A stretch of 64,000 nucleotides of DNA. Source: JBCCOW01 sp039025855 (GTDB lineage Bacteria > Planctomycetota > Phycisphaerae > Phycisphaerales > Phycisphaeraceae). The stretch is from NCBI GenBank assembly GCA_039025855.1, contig JBCCNL010000010.1, positions 1 through 64,000 on the forward strand, given 5' to 3'. Within the stretch, counting starts at the first letter, position 1, and each line of letters starts with the position of its first letter. A program made the position numbers and the translations under genes. This document shows, one piece after another, positions 33,198-42,260 of this stretch. The notes below the pieces were generated by a model, which had not been told where the DNA came from, searched no databases, and saw only the letters and a list, made by a program, of their open reading frames with translations.

Positions 33198-34427
33198 ATG
33201 GCCTCTGCGGTGTTGGACCAGGCGTTGACGGATCGGGTGGTGGGTTGGCGGCATGACCTGCACGCGCACCCGGAATTGATGTACGAAGAGCGTTATGCGT
33301 CAGGGCTGGTGCAGCGGGAGCTTGGGCGGATCGGTGTGCCGTTTGAGGCGGGGTTGGCGGAGACGGGGGTGATCGGGTGGATCGTGGGCAAGCGGCACGG
33401 GGAGGCGGAGCGGTCGCGTGGGATTGGGTTGCGGGCGGATATGGATGCGCTGCCGATCCTTGAGGCGACGGGGCTGGCGTACACGTCGGTGAACGAGGGG
33501 GTGATGCACGCGTGTGGGCACGACGGGCACACAGCGGCGTTGCTGGGTGCGGCGGAGGTGTTGTGGGGGATGCGGGAGGAGCTGCCGCGGCCGGTGAAGC
33601 TGGTGTTTCAGCCTGCGGAGGAGGGGGGCGCGGGGGCGAAGCGGCTGATCGAGGCGGGGGCGTTGGATGCGGAGGTGGGCGGGGTCAGGGTGACGGAGAT
33701 GTACGGGCTGCACGGGTGGCCGGAGTCGGAGGTGGGGACGTGGGCGAGTCGGGCGGGTGCGTTGCTGGCGGCGACGGACGAGGTGCGGGTGGTGGTGCGG
33801 GGGAAAGGGGGGCACGCGGCGGTGCCGCACCTGTCGAACGACCCGGTGCCGGCGGCGGCGGCGTTGGTGTTGGCGGCGCAGAGCTTGGTGAGCCGGCGGG
33901 TGCCGTCGGCGGATCAGGCGGTGCTGTCGATCACGCAGCTTCGGGCGGGGGTGGGTGACGGGTCGGCGACGAACGTGATCCCGGATACGGCGGAGCTGGC
34001 GGGGACGCTGCGGACGCTGACGCCGGCGGTGCGGGAGCAGGTGGTGGCGGAGCTGCGGGCGATGGCGGAGGGGGTGGCGGCGGCGCACGGGTGCTCGGCC
34101 GAGTTTGTGCACGAGCCCGGCTATCCGGTGACGATGAACGACGCGGGGGCGACGGCGTATGCGACGGCGTGTGCGGAGCGGGTGCTTGGTGGGGTGGGTG
34201 AAGGGTGTGTGTTGGAGGTGCCTGAGCCGATCATGGGCGGTGAGGACTTTTCGTATTACAGCGGGGTGATGCCGACCAATTTCGGGTTTGTAGGGCTTCG
34301 GCCGGCGGGGCAGGAGAGTTATGCGGGGCTGCACACGCCGGGGTTTGATTTCAACGATGACGCGTTGCCGGTCGCGGTGGGGTTGTTGGTGGAGTTTGCG
34401 CGGGTTGGTGGGCTGAGCGAGGGGTGA
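33198..34427 (+). CDS. M20-family amidohydrolase (hippurate hydrolase-like)
   Basis: 409 residues, cytoplasmic. The metal/catalytic motifs of peptidase family M20D are present in order: WRHDLHAHPELMYEE near 18, LRADMDALPI near 78, HACGHDGHTA near 103, FQPAEEGGAGAKRL near 135, then the dimerisation domain (GKGGHAAVPHLSNDP near 210) and GGEDFSYY near 350. Members remove acyl groups from amino acids (hippurate, N-acetyl amino acids) or indole conjugates; the substrate is not known here. It is divergent from murB with a 75-bp gap. Ends 49 bp before the pth stop on the other strand. Confidence 0.93.
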   Translation: MASAVLDQALTDRVVGWRHDLHAHPELMYEERYASGLVQRELGRIGVPFEAGLAETGVIGWIVGKRHGEAERSRGIGLRADMDALPILEATGLAYTSVNEGVMHACGHDGHTAALLGAAEVLWGMREELPRPVKLVFQPAEEGGAGAKRLIEAGALDAEVGGVRVTEMYGLHGWPESEVGTWASRAGALLAATDEVRVVVRGKGGHAAVPHLSNDPVPAAAALVLAAQSLVSRRVPSADQAVLSITQLRAGVGDGSATNVIPDTAELAGTLRTLTPAVREQVVAELRAMAEGVAAAHGCSAEFVHEPGYPVTMNDAGATAYATACAERVLGGVGEGCVLEVPEPIMGGEDFSYYSGVMPTNFGFVGLRPAGQESYAGLHTPGFDFNDDALPVAVGLLVEFARVGGLSEG

Positions 34428-34475
34428 TGGCGGCTTGGCCGCGTCGCGTAGCGACCCGGTTATTGGGTCATGGTG

Positions 34476-35033
34476 TTATGCGTTGTGGAGGGACATCGCC
34501 TTGTCGATGCCGTGGGCGAGCCAGGTCTCGAGGGCGTCGGCGGCGCGGTTGAGGGCGGGGTCGAGGAGGGCGGCTTGTTCGTCGGTGAAGGGCGAGAGGA
34601 CGTAGTCGGCCTGGTTGACGCGGCCCTTGTCGTCGATGCCGATGCGGAGGCGGGGGTAGGCCTGGGTGGCGAGGACGCGTTTGATGTCCTTGAGGCCGTT
34701 GTGGCCGTTGGAGGAACCGCCGGCGCGGAGGCGGATGTTGCCGGCGGGGAGTGCGAGCTCGTCGACAAGGACGACGATTTTCTCGATGGGGGTTTTGTAG
34801 AACGTTTTGGCTTCACCGACGGTGAGGCCCGAGCGGTTCATGAAGGTCTGGGGTTTGAGGAGCAGGACTTTCTGGTCCGCGATGATGCCGGTGCCGGCGA
34901 GGGAGTGGAACTTGGATTGGGTGATGGCGATGCCGTGGCGCTCGGCGAGACGGTCGAGGGCGAGGAAGCCTGCGTTGTGCCGGGTTTTGGCGTATTCGGG
35001 GCCGGGGTTGCCGAGTCCGATGATGAGGTGCAT
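34476..35033 (-). CDS. pth: Peptidyl-tRNA hydrolase
   Basis: 185 residues. Pth cleaves peptidyl-tRNA released from stalled ribosomes. Family motifs: LIIGLGNPGPEYAKTRHNAGF with the catalytic His in TRHNAGF, LLKPQTFMNRSG near 60, DELALPAGNIRLRAGGSSNGHNGL near 92 with the catalytic Asp, and a conserved C-terminal VLSPF. It follows rplY in the order glmU-prs-rplY-pth, also found in firmicutes, but a strong terminator lies between rplY and pth here, so pth may be partly independent. Confidence 0.96.
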   Translation of the reverse strand: MHLIIGLGNPGPEYAKTRHNAGFLALDRLAERHGIAITQSKFHSLAGTGIIADQKVLLLKPQTFMNRSGLTVGEAKTFYKTPIEKIVVLVDELALPAGNIRLRAGGSSNGHNGLKDIKRVLATQAYPRLRIGIDDKGRVNQADYVLSPFTDEQAALLDPALNRAADALETWLAHGIDKAMSLHNA

Positions 35034-35065
35034 GGGGGGTTAGTCTGGTTTTTGATTTGCGTATG

Positions 35066-35090
35066 AAAAACGGGGGGCCAAAGCCCCCCG
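35066..35090 (-). terminator. rplY terminator
   Basis: On the minus strand an 8-bp stem of CGGGGGGC and GCCCCCCG with a TTTG loop, followed by TTTTT. It is placed 32 bp past the rplY stop and 32 bp before pth. Confidence 0.92.
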
Positions 35091-35122
35091 CTAAACGGGT
35101 GTCGAGGTTGAGCCGACCGGAC

Positions 35123-35764
35123 TTAGTCGGCGGCGTCGTCGGCCTTGCCCTTTTCGATTACTTCGGGTTCTGCGTCGCCGGCGTCTTCAGTGTCGGGCTC
35201 GGGGGCGGCCTTGACCTGGGCGATGGTGGCGACGGCTTGGTCACCATCGACCTCGGTACTCACGCCGTCGGGGAGGGCGATCTGCGAGACGGTCAGGGCG
35301 TGGTCGGCGGTGAGCTCGGAGATGTCGACCCGGATCTCGTCGGGGATCGCGTCGGCGCGGCAAAGGACGGTCAGGGCGGTCATCTCCTGGTTGAGGACCG
35401 AGCCGGCCTGCTTGAGGGCTTCGGGTTCGCCGGAGAAGACGAGCTCGACATCGACGCTGACCTTTTCGGAGAGGTTCACGCGGGTGAAGTCGGCGTGGAC
35501 GGGGTAGCGGTGGAGGTGGTCGAACTGGACATCGCGGATGAGGCAGGGCTCGGCCTTGCCGTCGATGTCGAGGTTGATGAGGTGGGCGTGGGTGTCGAGG
35601 AGTTCGCCGAAGGTCTTGGCGTCGAGCGTGAGGGAGACGGGGCCTTCGCCGTGGCCGTAGACGACGGCGGGGAGCTTGCCTTCGTCGCGGAGTCGGCGGG
35701 CGTAGCGGGAGCCGGTCTTGGCGCGGGCCTCGGCGGAGAGCGTGGGGGTTTCGGTGGCGGACAT
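35123..35764 (-). CDS. rplY: 50S ribosomal protein L25 (Ctc form)
   Basis: 213 residues, the long two-domain form. The N-terminal 5S-rRNA-binding domain holds RRLRDEGKLPAVVYGHGE near 24. The C-terminal TL5-type domain follows, and the last 30 residues are acidic (EPDTEDAGDAEPEVIEKG). It binds 5S rRNA in the central protuberance. GAAAGGT precedes ATG. The gap upstream to prs is 148 bp and contains a tandem heptad repeat, so expression may be partly uncoupled from prs. Confidence 0.95.
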   Translation of the reverse strand: MSATETPTLSAEARAKTGSRYARRLRDEGKLPAVVYGHGEGPVSLTLDAKTFGELLDTHAHLINLDIDGKAEPCLIRDVQFDHLHRYPVHADFTRVNLSEKVSVDVELVFSGEPEALKQAGSVLNQEMTALTVLCRADAIPDEIRVDISELTADHALTVSQIALPDGVSTEVDGDQAVATIAQVKAAPEPDTEDAGDAEPEVIEKGKADDAAD

Positions 35765-35824
35765 GGATTTACCTTTCGTGGGTTTTGAGTTTGTTGGTTC
35801 TGTGTTTAGGTATGGCTGGACGAG

Positions 35825-35852
35825 GCGCTAGTGGTTAGGGGCTAGGCGCTAG
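35825..35852 (-). repeat. Tandem heptad repeat CTARNNN, 4 units
   Basis: On the minus strand: CTAGCGC, CTAGCCC, CTAACCA, CTAGCGC. It lies between prs and rplY, 60 bp upstream of the rplY ATG and in the same sense as the gene. The CTAGCGC unit is shared with 21870-21904. Confidence 0.8.
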
Positions 35853-35912
35853 GTTTGAGTTCGGGGCGTTATCGCGGTCATCTGGTTGCTGATTGCCGTA
35901 GCTCATGGGTTA

Positions 35913-36896
35913 TTAGCGTTTGCCGCCGGCGCCCTTCTTGAAGAGGTCGGAGACGGAGCGGTTGTGGTGGATGCGGTGGATGGCCTCGCCGATGAGCTTG
36001 GAGACGGTGAGGATGGTGAGCTTGTCTTCGATAGGGCTGCAGCGGGAGCCGGCGGGGATGGTGTCGGTGGCGATGACCGAGGAGATCGGTGCGTCGGCGA
36101 GGCGTTCCATGGCGAGCCCGACGAAGACGGGGTGGGTACAGGCGGCGATGACGTCGGTGGCGCCGCGGTCCTTGAGGAGTGCGGCGGCTTCACAGATGGT
36201 GCCGCCGGTGGAGATCATGTCGTCGATCATGAAGGCGGTCTTGCCGTTGACGTCGCCGATGATGTGGGCGATCTCGACTTCGGTGCCGGACTCGCGGCGT
36301 TTGTCGATGATGGCCAGGTCGACGCCGAGGGCTTTGGCGAAGTTGGCGGCCATCTTGGCGTTACCCACGTCGGGGCTGACCATGATGCACTCGCCGCATC
36401 CCTGCTTGATCTTGGCGAAGTGGTCGATGAGGACGGGCGAGGCGGAGAGGGCGTCGACGGGGATGTCGAAGAAGCCCTGGATCTGGGCGGCGTGGAGGTC
36501 CATCGCGAGGACGCGGTGGGCGCCGGCGGTGGTGATGAGGTTGGCGACGAGCTTGGCGGTGATGGGTGTACGGCCTTCGTCCTTGCGGTCCTGCCGGGCG
36601 TAGCCGTAGTAGGGGATGACGGCGGTGATGCGGTCGGCGGAGGCGCGGCGGAGGCAGTCGATGTAGATCAACAGCTCCATGAGATTGGCGTTGGCGGGGT
36701 GGGTCGTGGATTGGACGACGAAGCAGTCCCGGCCGCGGACGTCTTCGTCGATCTTGACCAGGAGCTCGCCGTCGGGGAAGACCTCGGTCTTGCCCTGGCC
36801 GATGGGGAGTTCGAGGTATTCGCAGATCGATTGGGTCAGGTCGCGGGAGGCGCGGCCGGAGAAGATCTTGATTTTGTCGCGGTCGGCTTTGCTCAT
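35913..36896 (-). CDS. prs: Ribose-phosphate pyrophosphokinase
   Basis: 327 residues, class I PRPP synthetase. It makes PRPP from ribose 5-phosphate and ATP for nucleotide, His and Trp synthesis. Motifs: KIFSGRASRDLTQSIC at the start, FPDGELLVKIDEDVRG near 40, IPYYGYARQDRKDEGRTPI near 95 (flexible loop), VLAMDLHAAQIQGFFDIPVD near 130, and the PRPP site FMIDDMISTGGTI near 220. ATGA overlap with the upstream glmU-like gene shows translational coupling. It feeds purC elsewhere in the window. Confidence 0.97.
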   Translation of the reverse strand: MSKADRDKIKIFSGRASRDLTQSICEYLELPIGQGKTEVFPDGELLVKIDEDVRGRDCFVVQSTTHPANANLMELLIYIDCLRRASADRITAVIPYYGYARQDRKDEGRTPITAKLVANLITTAGAHRVLAMDLHAAQIQGFFDIPVDALSASPVLIDHFAKIKQGCGECIMVSPDVGNAKMAANFAKALGVDLAIIDKRRESGTEVEIAHIIGDVNGKTAFMIDDMISTGGTICEAAALLKDRGATDVIAACTHPVFVGLAMERLADAPISSVIATDTIPAGSRCSPIEDKLTILTVSKLIGEAIHRIHHNRSVSDLFKKGAGGKR

Positions 36897-37747
36897 GCGG
36901 GGGCTCCGGCGTCAACGACAGGGGACGGGGATGAGCCGAGACGGTCACGCATGATGCGGTCGACCTCGGCGAGCTGGTCGGGGGTGTTGATGCTCAGGAT
37001 GTCCTGCGGGGGCACGGCATCGACGACGCGGACGGGTTGGCCGTCGGCTTTGAGCAGGGCGGGCACGTCGGTGAGGTAGTACTCGCCCTGGGCGTTCTGG
37101 TCGGAGAGGCGGGGCAGGGCGTCGAAGAGGGCGGCGGCCTGGAAGCAGTAGTAGCTGGGGTTGACCTCGCGGACGGCGAGCTGGTCGGGGGTGGCGTCTT
37201 TCTGTTCGACGATGCGATCGAAGCTACCGGTGGTGGGGTCACTGAGGACGCGGCCGTAGCCGGTGGGGTCGGTGAGTGTGGCGGTGGCGAGTGTAGCGGC
37301 TGCGGTCGGTTCTTCGCGGTGGGTATTGAAGAGCTGTGCGAGGGTCTCGGGCTGGATGAGCGGGCCGTCGCCGGCGAGGACGAAGACGTCGCGATCGCGT
37401 CGGTCTTGCATGACGGGCTCGGCCATCATGACGGCGTGCCCGGTGCCGAGCTGCTGCGGCTGATCGACGAAGGCGATGTCGGGTTGGCCGAGAAGGGGGG
37501 CGTAGTCGTTGAACGAAGCACGGACGTCGTCGGCCTGGTAACCCACCACGATGACGATCTGCTCACAGCCCGCGGCGGCGCAGGCGTCGACGACCCAGTG
37601 CAGCATCGGGCGGTCGGCCACGCGGTGCAGGACCTTGGCGAGGTCGCCGCCCATGCGGGTGCCCTTGCCGGCGGCGAGGAGGATCGCGTCGGGGGGGGCC
37701 GTGGGCGGGGCGGCGGGGGGGCTGGGTTGGGACACAGGCTCGGTCAT
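36893..37747 (-). CDS. Sugar-nucleotide pyrophosphorylase, GlmU N-terminal domain only
   Basis: 284 residues. It has the uridylyltransferase domain of GlmU: ILLAAGKGTRMGGDLAKVLH near 22, QQLGTGHAVMMAEPV near 97, VLAGDGPLI near 121, GYGRVL near 165 and VNPSYYCF near 190. It ends after the nucleotidyltransferase fold and lacks the left-handed beta-helix acetyltransferase half of canonical GlmU (about 450 residues). It probably makes UDP-GlcNAc; the acetyltransfer must be done elsewhere or the substrate differs. Its position before prs-rplY-pth matches glmU (gcaD) in firmicutes. The N-terminus is Pro/Ala-rich. tRNA-Gln lies 29 bp upstream in the same direction. Confidence 0.88.
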   Translation of the reverse strand: MTEPVSQPSPPAAPPTAPPDAILLAAGKGTRMGGDLAKVLHRVADRPMLHWVVDACAAAGCEQIVIVVGYQADDVRASFNDYAPLLGQPDIAFVDQPQQLGTGHAVMMAEPVMQDRRDRDVFVLAGDGPLIQPETLAQLFNTHREEPTAAATLATATLTDPTGYGRVLSDPTTGSFDRIVEQKDATPDQLAVREVNPSYYCFQAAALFDALPRLSDQNAQGEYYLTDVPALLKADGQPVRVVDAVPPQDILSINTPDQLAEVDRIMRDRLGSSPSPVVDAGAPA

Positions 37748-37776
37748 GACAGGTCGCGTGTCGGAGGGACGGTAAC

Positions 37777-37848
37777 TTCGCCCGCAGGGACTTGAACCCC
37801 AAATTCCAGGACCAAAACCTGGCGTGTTACCAATTACACCACGGGCGA
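37777..37848 (-). tRNA. tRNA-Gln (anticodon TTG)
   Basis: 72 nt. Acceptor TCGCCCG pairs with CGGGCGA; the anticodon stem CCAGG/CCTGG encloses TTTTGGT, giving anticodon TTG (reads CAA and CAG). T arm GGGTTCAAGTCCC. It lies 29 bp upstream of the glmU-like gene, so it may be transcribed with that operon. U34 is a target of MnmA. Confidence 0.95.
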
Positions 37849-38079
37849 GTGGACGGGCCGGATGAGGGGCCCATGCGCTGCGCCGACACGCGACGAGTCG
37901 AGAGAGGCCCGACGGTCTGGGCTGATTCGAGCAGGGGCGGCGTCGGGGCGGCCCCGGCTCCTGTCCGCGCCTGAGCCGTCTGACGGGCACAGTCACGGTC
38001 GATCAGCCGAGTGCCAAAGAATACCGGCACGTGCGGGGTGAGGCAATCCCCGGCCGTGCTTAGCTGTGAGGTTTACGAC

Positions 38080-38108
38080 TTGACCTGATCGCCGGGGTGG
38101 ATGAGAAT
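38080..38108 (+). promoter_or_regulatory. tRNA-Ala promoter
   Basis: TTGACC (38080-38085) and GAGAAT (38103-38108) are separated by 17 bp, and the mature tRNA starts 12 bp later. It is one of the best -35/-10 pairs in the window. Confidence 0.65.
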
Positions 38109-38120
38109 CCGGGATTCCAT

Positions 38121-38193
38121 GGGGCCGTAGCTCAACTGGGAGAGCGCTGTGTTCGCAATGCAGAGGTTAGGGGTTCGATCCCCCTCGGCTCCA
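38121..38193 (+). tRNA. tRNA-Ala (anticodon CGC)
   Basis: 73 nt. Acceptor GGGGCCG pairs with CGGCTCC (one G-U); D arm GCTCAACTGGGAGAGC; anticodon stem CTGTG/TGCAG around TTCGCAA gives anticodon CGC, which reads GCG; T arm GGGTTCGATCCCC. CCA is not encoded. Suited to the high GCG use of the genome. Confidence 0.94.
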
Positions 38194-38354
38194 TTCAAGT
38201 GACGGCGGGACGGGGTGCTTGGGTTGTCCCGGAGTGTCACGACCGGTTGGGGACGTCATTGAGATAAGGGGGCAAAGCGGTGAACCACGCGGTCGCATTG
38301 GCCGTTGTATGGGACGCAGCAGGCAAAGCGCGTGCTGTTTGGGCGTGGTGGCGT

Positions 38355-38360
38355 TAGACT
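38355..38360 (+). promoter_or_regulatory. -10 box TAGACT for pilM operon
   Basis: The predicted start near 38367 leaves a ~100-nt leader before the ATG at 38471. The rest of the 277-bp gap after tRNA-Ala shows no gene. Confidence 0.45.
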
Positions 38361-38470
38361 GGGGGACCTGACGGGCGTCCTGCCCGTCTGGAACGTGTTT
38401 CCGCCGGCGTTGATCCCCTCATCGCCGTGACTCTCCCGATCACTTCCCGCTGCGTACGGAGTCTCTGTTC

Positions 38471-40693
38471 ATGGTGAAGAGCAACGAAGCCTGGGGCATC
38501 GAAGTCGGTTCTTTCGCGCTCAAGGCCGTCAAGCTGGTCCGTCAGGGCGGCGAGGTGCTGGTCGAAGACTTTGCGATCCAGCGATTCAAGCAGGTGCTGA
38601 CGACACCCGATCTGAACGTCGAAGAGCAGGTCCGTCTGGCGTTGGATCAGTTCATGCAGAGCCACGACGTGGGCAAGGCCGCAGTCGTCGCATCAGTACC
38701 CGGCAACCTGGCGTTCGCCCGATTCGCGAAGCTGCCGCCCGTCGAGCCGAAGAAGATCCCCGACATCGTTCGGTTCGAAGCCCAGCAGCAGATCCCGTTC
38801 CCGATCGAAGAGGTCGAATGGGATTACCAGGTCTTCCAGCAGGAGGACTCGCCGGACGTCGAGGTGGGCATCTTCGCGATGACCAAGGAGCGGGTGCTCA
38901 ACTACCTCTCGAACTTCCGGGCTCAGGAGCTCCGGGTTGACGCGCTGACGCTCTCGCCGGTCGCGGTCTACAACTCCTACGCCTACGAGCAGGCGGAGCA
39001 GGACAGCGAAGACGAGGGCGTGATGATCATGGACATCGGCACGGTGTCCACCGACGTGATCATCGCCGAGCAGGGCGGCATCTGGCTGCGGACGCTGCCG
39101 CTGGGCGGGAACAACTTCACGGAAGCCTTGGTCAAGCAGTTCAAGATCAGCTTCCCCAAGGCCGAGAAGCTCAAGCGTGAAGCCTCGACCAGCAAATACG
39201 CCAAGCAGATCTTCCAGGCGATGAAGGGCGTCTACGCCGACCTTGTCCAAGAAGTTCAGCGGTCGCTCGGCTACTACCAGTCGCTCAACCGTGACTCCAA
39301 CGTGACCAAGATCGTCGGGCTCGGCTCGACCTTCAAGCTGCCCGGGCTCGCCAAGTTCCTTAAGTCCAACCTGCAGATCGATGTCGCCCGGCCGGACCAG
39401 TTCGAGCGCATCAGCGTCGACGGCAAACGCGCCGCCGAGTTCGCCAGCCACGTCGTCAACATGGCCCCCGCCTACGGGCTTGCCCTCCAGGGCCTGGGCA
39501 TGGAGACCGTCAGTGCGAACCTCCTGCCCGCGGCGCAACTCGCCGCAAAGCAGTGGCGTCGCAAGCAGCCGTGGATCCTCGCCGCCGCCGCGTGCATGGC
39601 CGGGGCCGCTGGGCTCACCGTCTTCCAGACCCACAACACCTACAACTCGTTCGAGGAAGAATTCACACAGACCGAATCGCGGGTCAGTGGCATCATCAAC
39701 GTCGCCCAACGCAAGCAGAGCGAACTGGGCCGTATCGAAGAAGCCGACCGTCGGCCGGAGATCGACAACATCCGGCGTACCCTCGACTACCGCGACCTCT
39801 GGCCGCGGCTCATCGAAGACATCGGCGCCGCCTTTGCCTCCGTCAACCCGCCGCCCGCGACGCTGACGCCCGACCCGGATGCCAGCGACCTGCCCCCCCG
39901 CTCCGAGCGGACCCGCCTGTATATCGAGTCCATCCGTGTCGACTACGTCCCTGTGGTCGATGCCAGCCAGGGGTCCAACCAGGGCTCCGGCCAGGCCACC
40001 AATATCCTCGGCAACCAGAGCAACTCCACCTTCTTCTTCGGCAGCAACGTCCAGCCGCCCTCCTTCATCGTGACCGTCACCGGCAGCACGCCGTACCGGC
40101 TCGCGCCCCAGCTCATCGATACCCAGTTCCTCGCCTGGTTCGAGAAGCCCGAAAACCAGGAGGGCCGGCCCTATGTCTTCCGTGACCGCTCGATCACCAA
40201 GATGACCCAGACGGACGCGTCCGCCCCTGGCATGATGGGCGCTCCCGCTGGAGCGGGTGTCGGCGGGATGGGCAGCGTGGGCGGCATGCCCAGTATGCGT
40301 GGCGGGATGCCCAGCGGAATGCCGCCGTCGAGGTCCGGCGCGGCCCGGCCGAGGCTCGACAGCATGCCCCGCGGTACCGGCCGGCCTGCGGGAATCGGCG
40401 AGGTCACCAGAGTCACCCTGCCCAGCTTCACCCCCGCCGACCTCATCGCGCCTTCGGCCGTCAAACTCGAAGACTCGACCGGCGATTGGGAGTTCGAAGT
40501 CCGGTTCCGCGTCGAACTCCTGCCCCCGCAGGACACCCGCACGCTGATCGCCGCCGCCACCGAAGAGCCCGCGCCCGAGGAGGCGGCCCCGTCCGATCCC
40601 GCGGCCGACCCCGCTCCCGCCGGTGAAACGCCGGCCACCGATCCCGCCGCGTCCCGTGACGCCGCCGACCCGCAACCCGAGGCCCGCTCATGA
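38471..40693 (+). CDS. pilM: PilM-like protein fused to a PilN-like domain
   Basis: 740 residues. Residues 1-355 are PilM, the actin-like cytoplasmic ATPase-fold protein of type IV pilus inner-membrane platforms: WGIEVGSFALKAVKL at the start, FEAQQQIPFPIEEVEWDYQV near 100, MIMDIGTVSTDVII near 185, LGGNNFTEAL near 215 and VGLGSTFKLPGLAKFL near 280. A membrane helix follows (about 367-388), then a periplasmic coiled coil (QTESRVSGIINVAQRKQSELGRI) as in PilN. The C-terminal 200 residues include a Gly/Met/Pro-rich stretch (GMGSVGGMPSMRGGMPSG) and an acidic Ala/Pro tail. PilM and PilN are normally separate proteins. Overlaps the next gene (ATGA). Confidence 0.88.
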   Translation: MVKSNEAWGIEVGSFALKAVKLVRQGGEVLVEDFAIQRFKQVLTTPDLNVEEQVRLALDQFMQSHDVGKAAVVASVPGNLAFARFAKLPPVEPKKIPDIVRFEAQQQIPFPIEEVEWDYQVFQQEDSPDVEVGIFAMTKERVLNYLSNFRAQELRVDALTLSPVAVYNSYAYEQAEQDSEDEGVMIMDIGTVSTDVIIAEQGGIWLRTLPLGGNNFTEALVKQFKISFPKAEKLKREASTSKYAKQIFQAMKGVYADLVQEVQRSLGYYQSLNRDSNVTKIVGLGSTFKLPGLAKFLKSNLQIDVARPDQFERISVDGKRAAEFASHVVNMAPAYGLALQGLGMETVSANLLPAAQLAAKQWRRKQPWILAAAACMAGAAGLTVFQTHNTYNSFEEEFTQTESRVSGIINVAQRKQSELGRIEEADRRPEIDNIRRTLDYRDLWPRLIEDIGAAFASVNPPPATLTPDPDASDLPPRSERTRLYIESIRVDYVPVVDASQGSNQGSGQATNILGNQSNSTFFFGSNVQPPSFIVTVTGSTPYRLAPQLIDTQFLAWFEKPENQEGRPYVFRDRSITKMTQTDASAPGMMGAPAGAGVGGMGSVGGMPSMRGGMPSGMPPSRSGAARPRLDSMPRGTGRPAGIGEVTRVTLPSFTPADLIAPSAVKLEDSTGDWEFEVRFRVELLPPQDTRTLIAAATEEPAPEEAAPSDPAADPAPAGETPATDPAASRDAADPQPEARS

Positions 40694-42192
40694 AAAGCTT
40701 TCTGACCGCCATGAAGGCCAACCCGCTGACCGCCGCAGCGGCCCTCGTCGCCCTCGCGTCCGTCGGCGTCATCGTCTACTACTACTTCTTCGTCATCTCC
40801 GCACGCGGCACCGAGATCGCCGACGCCGCCAACAAGACCCTGGGCGATGTCGGTCGGCTCTCCAGGACATCAATCAATATCCCGGCTGCAAACCCGAACC
40901 AACCCCCACGCCAAGTCAACGACGTGGTCAACGACACCACCATCGAGAAGCTCGAAACGCTCTACGCCACCCTCAACGGCGAGACCGAACAGATCATCGA
41001 GCGAGCCGTCGAGTTCAACCGCGGCACGCGACCCCAAACCCGGATGATCCGAGACGACATCCTCCCCGTGCCCCTCGGCCAGACCGCCCGGATCGACGCC
41101 CGCATCGCGTACCGCTCCGCCATGCTCGCCATGCTCGGCAACACGCCCTGGCGTGAAGGCTGGCCGTTCCTCCGTGCAGGCGAGCCCCTCGACAGCCAGA
41201 CCATGTCCGCCGTCCTCGATCGGCACCGCGAAGACTTCATCGGGACCGACCTCGAGAAGTTCGAGATCGAACAACGCAAGAGCCTCAAGCGTGCCCTGTT
41301 CTTCCACACCACCGGGCTCCCGGGCCAGAACGACGGCATCAGCATCTACGCCCAGACCGACCCCGAAGCGCAGGACTTCCCCCTACGCATCTTCGACTGG
41401 GCCAACACCGCCGCCATCCCGACGGCCGATCAGCTCTGGGAAGCCCAGCTCGAGCTCTGGGCCGTCAGCGATGTGGTCGAGGCCATCATGCGGACCAACC
41501 GCGTCGGCCAGACCTTCCAGCCCGTCGACAGCGAGGGCCAGCCCGACGGTCCGGCCCGCCCGTTCGCCGTCCAGGAAGTCCCCGTCAAGAACCTGATCGA
41601 ACTCTCGGTCGTGCCCGGCTACGTCGGGCTCCACACCACGGGTGCCGTCGCCGGCGGCACCACAACCCGAATCTCGCGCGCAGCCACGGGCGGGCCGCCA
41701 GCGGGTTTTGATCCGAGCGCACTGGCGGGCGGTGGGTTCGGACGCCCTGCCAGAAACGTCGTCGACGCCATCGTTGGTGTCTACGGCGGCGCCCCCGAGG
41801 TCTCACTCACCGGCCAGGGCAACTCCCCCGTTCCCGAAAACTTCTACATCAGCCCCACCGGCCGCGCCTCCAACGCCGTCTTCGATGTCCGCCACGTCCG
41901 CCTCGTCGTCGACGTCGACTGGCTCCGCCTCAACGAGCTGCTCGACAACCTCGCCGAGGTCAACCTCATCACCGTCCTCAACATCAACATCCAGGACATC
42001 GACGAGCGGGCCTTCCTCGCCGAGGGCTACCACTACGGCCCGCACGACGTGGTCCGGGCCGAGATCCTGCTCGAGACGCTCTGGATGCGGCAGTGGACCA
42101 CCCCGCTCATGCCCGACCTCGTCAAGACCTACCTGGCCGTCCCCAAGGACGACCCGCGCCGAGCCAACGCGTCCCGCACGATCCCCCGCTGA
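40690..42192 (+). CDS. Inner-membrane pilus-platform protein (PilN/PilO position)
   Basis: 500 residues. A single membrane helix at about 12-36 (AAAALVALASVGVIVYYYFFVI) leaves a large periplasmic part. A coiled segment (55-110) is followed by helical domains. The region near 400-480 (VFDVRHVRLVVDVDWLRLNELLDNLAEVNLITVLNI) has the beta-alpha-beta layout of PilO/GspM-type ferredoxin-like domains, similar in arrangement to Amuc_1100-type pilus-associated proteins. It is translationally coupled to the PilM-PilN fusion. The assignment to PilO is by context and topology, not by sequence identity. Confidence 0.7.
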   Translation: MKSFLTAMKANPLTAAAALVALASVGVIVYYYFFVISARGTEIADAANKTLGDVGRLSRTSINIPAANPNQPPRQVNDVVNDTTIEKLETLYATLNGETEQIIERAVEFNRGTRPQTRMIRDDILPVPLGQTARIDARIAYRSAMLAMLGNTPWREGWPFLRAGEPLDSQTMSAVLDRHREDFIGTDLEKFEIEQRKSLKRALFFHTTGLPGQNDGISIYAQTDPEAQDFPLRIFDWANTAAIPTADQLWEAQLELWAVSDVVEAIMRTNRVGQTFQPVDSEGQPDGPARPFAVQEVPVKNLIELSVVPGYVGLHTTGAVAGGTTTRISRAATGGPPAGFDPSALAGGGFGRPARNVVDAIVGVYGGAPEVSLTGQGNSPVPENFYISPTGRASNAVFDVRHVRLVVDVDWLRLNELLDNLAEVNLITVLNINIQDIDERAFLAEGYHYGPHDVVRAEILLETLWMRQWTTPLMPDLVKTYLAVPKDDPRRANASRTIPR

Positions 42193-42260
42193 CCCCTCCG
42201 CCGCTCCGACCACACCCCCACCCCCACCGCTCGCCCGCCCACTCGCCTCAGGACACGCCC

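Noticed and set aside
38693..40675. 660-codon minus-strand frame opposite the pilM fusion
   Set aside because: Antisense shadow; the plus strand encodes recognisable PilM motifs.
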